Part shown: positions 13,893-15,753 of the stretch, one piece after another
How positions within the stretch are numbered: position 1 is the first letter of the stretch
Layout of the letters: every line of letters begins with the position of its first letter
Assembly: GCA_030612965.1 (NCBI GenBank)
Contig: JAUWMW010000021.1
Coordinates: 1 to 15,753 of the forward strand
Length of the DNA stretch: 15,753 nt
Origin: a bacterium
Lineage (GTDB): Bacteria; Zixibacteria; MSB-5A5; GN15; FEB-12
Reading direction: 5' to 3'
Program-made: the position numbers and the translations under genes
Notes under the pieces: generated by a model
Database searches by the model: none
What the model saw: the letters and a program-made list of their open reading frames with translations, nothing else
Told to the model about the DNA's origin: nothing

Positions 13893-13912
13893 GGGCGACG
13901 AGGTCGTCGCCC
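13893..13912 (+). promoter_or_regulatory. Candidate bacterial SECIS hairpin
   Basis: GGGCGACG and CGTCGCCC form a perfect 8-bp stem closed by an AGGT loop. The loop starts 22 nt after the TGA of the glutaredoxin-like gene and has G as its second base. As I recall the bacterial SECIS rules (apical loop about 16-37 nt from UGA, a G among the first two loop bases), both are met. The E. coli fdhF SECIS loop also begins AGGU. No T-tract follows, so it is not a terminator. It also lies 14 nt before the nuoN start. The caveat is that other tetraloop palindromes occur at 133-524, though their loops are NGGA, not AGGT. Confidence 0.65.
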
Positions 13913-13926
13913 TGGAATATGAAAAG

Positions 13927-15375
13927 ATGATGGATTTTACATCAGCATCGATAAATTTCGAACTCATCTATTCAGAGATTTCGTTACTTGCGGCGGCTTT
14001 TCTGATTCTTCTGACAGCCTTTCAGCGGCATCTGGCGCGTCTGGCGCCACTGGTTGCGTTGGTGGGCATAGCGGTATCATTCTACTTCGCTCTTCAGCAG
14101 TGGGGCAACCAGATGTCCGGATTCTTCGGCATGATCACATGCGACGATTTCGGAACTGCTTTCAAACTCTTGTTCCTCGTAGTGGCGGCGTTGACCTTGC
14201 TGATCGCGCATCGCTTTCTCTTGGTCAAACGGATCAGCAGTCCGGAGTTCTACGCGCTCTTGCTGGTGTCGACGATGGGTATGATGGTGATGGCCAACAC
14301 CACCGATCTACTGGTGATGTTTCTCGGGTTGGAGATCATGTCGGTGCCGCTGTATGTGATGGCCGGCTATGCGCGCCGGTCGCTGGCATCAAACGAAGCC
14401 GGCATCAAGTACTTCATTATGGGCGCTTTCGCCAGCGCTTTCCTGCTCCTGGGAATAGCCTTCGTGTTCGGAGCTTCGGGAACGACCGACCTGCGACAGA
14501 TCGTGGCCGATTATAGCTTCATCGTCTCGAACTTCCAGAACTACCTATACGCCGGCGCGGCCTTGATACTGATCGGCTTCAGCTTCAAAATCGCGGCGGT
14601 GCCGTTCCATGCCTGGGTGCCTGATGTCTATGAAGGTGCGCCCACGCCGGTGACGGCGTTCTTCTCGGTTGGTCCCAAGGCGGCAGGCTTCGCGGTGATG
14701 CTGCGGGTATTCCTTTTCGGGTTTGAGCAGATGGGGATGTTGACCGAGCTCTTCTGGGTGCTTGCGGTGCTGACTATGACGGTTGGCAATGTTCTTGCGC
14801 TGCGTCAGAACAACGTCAAACGCATGTTGGCGTACTCATCGATTGCACATGCCGGGTACATTCTCGTGGCGTTGTGTGTCGGCGGGAACGATGCCATCTC
14901 GGCGGCTGTGTTTTACCTGGTTGCCTATACCATGTTCAATCTCGGCGCTTTTGCGGTCATCGTGCTTTTGGAAACGCGCTCTGGGTGCAAATCCGATTTC
15001 TCCGAATTGTCCGGGCTGTCAAGCTCCGCGCCTTACCTGTCGGCCGTGCTGGCCTTGTTCATGTTTGCGCTGGCCGGATTTCCACCCACAGTCGGCTTCC
15101 TGGGCAAGTTCTATATCTTCTCGGCTGCGGTCAAGTCCGGGTACATTCTCTTGACAGTGATCGCCGTGATGAATTCGTTTTTGTCGGTGTACTATTACTT
15201 GCGCATCGTCAAGACGAGTTACTTCGAGACATTCGAAGGGACGTTCGCACCTGCGCCATACTCGCCGGCGATTATGGTCGTGTTGTTCATAACTGTCGTC
15301 GGCACCCTGGGGTTGGGCTTCTTCCCGGATCACGTGCTCGAATTCTCCCAATCCGCCCTCTTTGCATTTCTGTGA
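13927..15375 (+). CDS. nuoN: NADH-quinone oxidoreductase subunit N
   Basis: NuoN is the proximal antiporter-like proton-pumping subunit. The 482-residue protein has E136 (MFLGLEIMSVPLYVMAGYAR), K221 (FSFKIAAVPFHAWVPDVYEG), and K251 (SVGPKAAGFAV), the conserved charged residues of the channel. About 14 transmembrane segments fit the length. Two adjacent ATGs (13927, 13930) can serve as start. The ribosome-binding site is weak (TGGAA at 13913-13917), directly after the hairpin that follows the glutaredoxin-like gene, so this is the one junction in the operon with a structured spacer. It is the last gene of the operon. Confidence 0.97.
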   Translation: MMDFTSASINFELIYSEISLLAAAFLILLTAFQRHLARLAPLVALVGIAVSFYFALQQWGNQMSGFFGMITCDDFGTAFKLLFLVVAALTLLIAHRFLLVKRISSPEFYALLLVSTMGMMVMANTTDLLVMFLGLEIMSVPLYVMAGYARRSLASNEAGIKYFIMGAFASAFLLLGIAFVFGASGTTDLRQIVADYSFIVSNFQNYLYAGAALILIGFSFKIAAVPFHAWVPDVYEGAPTPVTAFFSVGPKAAGFAVMLRVFLFGFEQMGMLTELFWVLAVLTMTVGNVLALRQNNVKRMLAYSSIAHAGYILVALCVGGNDAISAAVFYLVAYTMFNLGAFAVIVLLETRSGCKSDFSELSGLSSSAPYLSAVLALFMFALAGFPPTVGFLGKFYIFSAAVKSGYILLTVIAVMNSFLSVYYYLRIVKTSYFETFEGTFAPAPYSPAIMVVLFITVVGTLGLGFFPDHVLEFSQSALFAFL

Positions 15376-15465
15376 TCGCTGTCCGGCTCAGAGTCCTGCG
15401 ATCTGAAGATCACGCGGGCACAAACGAGTGGGACGGCGGAAGTGAGGTTGTCTCGCAAATCCGTT
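15376..15465. other. Short non-coding stretch after nuoN
   Basis: No gene is seen. A small palindrome, GATCT-GA-AGATC, lies at 15400-15411, but nothing suggests a function. Confidence 0.5.
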
Positions 15466-15513
15466 TCGTCGGGTCCTGATCCACCCAGGCGGATTGTGAC
15501 CCGACGATCTTTT
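15466..15513 (+). terminator. Candidate intrinsic terminator of the nuo operon
   Basis: TCGTCGGGTC (15466-15475) and GACCCGACGA (15498-15507) form a perfect 10-bp stem. Inside the 22-nt loop, ATCC/GGAT could pair further. The stem is followed by TCTTTT (15508-15513). The T-tract is short and interrupted and the loop is large, so termination may be partial. The right arm and T-tract overlap the start of the right repeat copy at 15504, so the hairpin could instead belong to the repeat unit. Confidence 0.5.
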
Positions 15514-15612
15514 CCAAACGGTTGTGGAGAGTACGCTTAAGAAACCGGCGGTTCTCACGACCTCCTCCGGATGTCGAAGGAACCACTGGAACAGCAGCTT
15601 TTGGGACAGCCT
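15504..15612. repeat. Right copy of the 109-bp direct repeat flanking the nuo operon
   Basis: This copy is in the same orientation as 1-109, about 89% identical and ungapped, with a 49-bp identical core at 15538-15586. It lies between the possible nuo terminator and the tRNA promoter. The similarity ends after GGGACAGCCT (15612), where the two flanks diverge completely, so this edge looks like a true repeat boundary. Confidence 0.85.
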
Positions 15613-15639
15613 GGAAGTGACTTGCCGGTAATAATTCGG

Positions 15640-15668
15640 TTGACAGGCGCCGAAAATAGTGGTAGAAT
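15640..15668 (+). promoter_or_regulatory. Promoter of the tRNA-Ala gene
   Basis: A perfect -35 box TTGACA (15640-15645), a 17-bp spacer and TAGAAT (15663-15668, five of six consensus -10 bases) form a near-ideal sigma-70 promoter. Transcription would start near 15675, a few bases before the mature tRNA 5' end, so this tRNA is expressed independently of the nuo operon. Confidence 0.8.
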
Positions 15669-15680
15669 ACGCGCCGTTAC

Positions 15681-15753
15681 GGGGCCATAGCTCAGCTGGG
15701 AGAGCGCTTGACTGGCAGTCAAGAGGTCAGGGGTTCGATCCCCCTTGGCTCCA
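15681..15753 (+). tRNA. tRNA-Ala (anticodon GGC)
   Basis: A full 73-nt cloverleaf fits: acceptor GGGGCCA/TGGCTCC, D stem GCTC/GAGC, anticodon stem CTTGA/TCAAG with loop CTGGCAG, variable AGGTC, and T stem AGGGG/CCCCT with loop TTCGATC. The anticodon GGC is at 15714-15716 and reads GCC and GCU codons. The G3-U70 wobble pair and A73, the main alanine identity elements, are present. The window ends at position 73, so whether CCA is encoded cannot be seen. Confidence 0.97.

Noticed and set aside
13893..13912. The hairpin after the glutaredoxin-like gene as an intrinsic terminator or another NGGA-family repeat
   Set aside because: There is no T-tract after it, termination here would cut off nuoN, and its loop is AGGT rather than NGGA. 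Its position relative to the TGA fits a SECIS better, although the repeat explanation is not fully excluded.
1..15753. Insertion sequence or integrative element carrying the operon
   Set aside because: There is no transposase, integrase or target-site duplication visible; the flanking direct repeats alone do not prove mobility.

Overview
This window carries a complete 14-subunit respiratory complex I (NADH:quinone oxidoreductase) operon, nuoA to nuoN, all on the + strand, with one extra small gene between nuoM and nuoN. The DNA is moderately GC-rich and the order is the canonical A-B-C-D-E-F-G-H-I-J-K-L-M-N with nuoC and nuoD unfused. NuoE, NuoF and NuoG are all present, so the enzyme should take electrons from NADH. 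I cannot name the organism. A free-living Gram-negative-type bacterium whose intergenic DNA is rich in small palindromes fits, and an uncultured FCB-type or Zixibacteria-like lineage is a low-confidence guess.

Layout: 1-666 has no gene that I can support. It starts with a 109-bp repeat whose second copy, about 89% identical and in the same orientation, lies at 15504-15612 beyond nuoN, so the two copies bracket the operon. The rest of the leader is a mosaic of short palindromes. Five have 4-base loops reading NGGA (one on the opposite strand), and one resembles the neisserial dRS3 repeat. A good promoter (TTGACA, 17 bp, TACAGT) at 667-695 starts the operon. From 734 to 15375 the genes overlap or nearly touch, as expected for one cotranscribed, translationally coupled unit: a 10-nt overlap at A/B, ATGA-type overlaps at D/E, E/F and I/J, abutting J/K and L/M, and a 13-nt overlap at M/extra gene. 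A GC-rich stem with a T-tract at 15466-15513 may end it. A separate near-consensus promoter then drives a tRNA-Ala(GGC) gene that ends exactly at the window edge.

The most interesting item is the extra gene at 13666. It encodes a glutaredoxin-like protein (CPYC motif) that seems to stop at a TGA after 70 residues. The TGA is followed by just two sense codons and then TAA, giving a possible C-terminal Sec-Gly-Phe-stop. A perfect 8-bp hairpin with an AGGT loop starts 14 nt after the TGA, with its loop 22 nt after it. That matches the usual layout of a bacterial SECIS element. I infer a C-terminal selenoprotein of the kind I recall as the 'Uxx-star' glutaredoxin-like family, embedded in a complex I operon and easily mis-annotated as a 70-residue protein.

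Function: NuoE, F and G form the NADH-oxidising module (FMN and Fe-S clusters). NuoB, C, D and I connect it to quinone. NuoA, H, J, K, L, M and N form the membrane proton-pumping arm, and the key Glu and Lys residues of the antiporter-like subunits are intact. NuoG has lost three of the four ligands of the off-pathway cluster N7.
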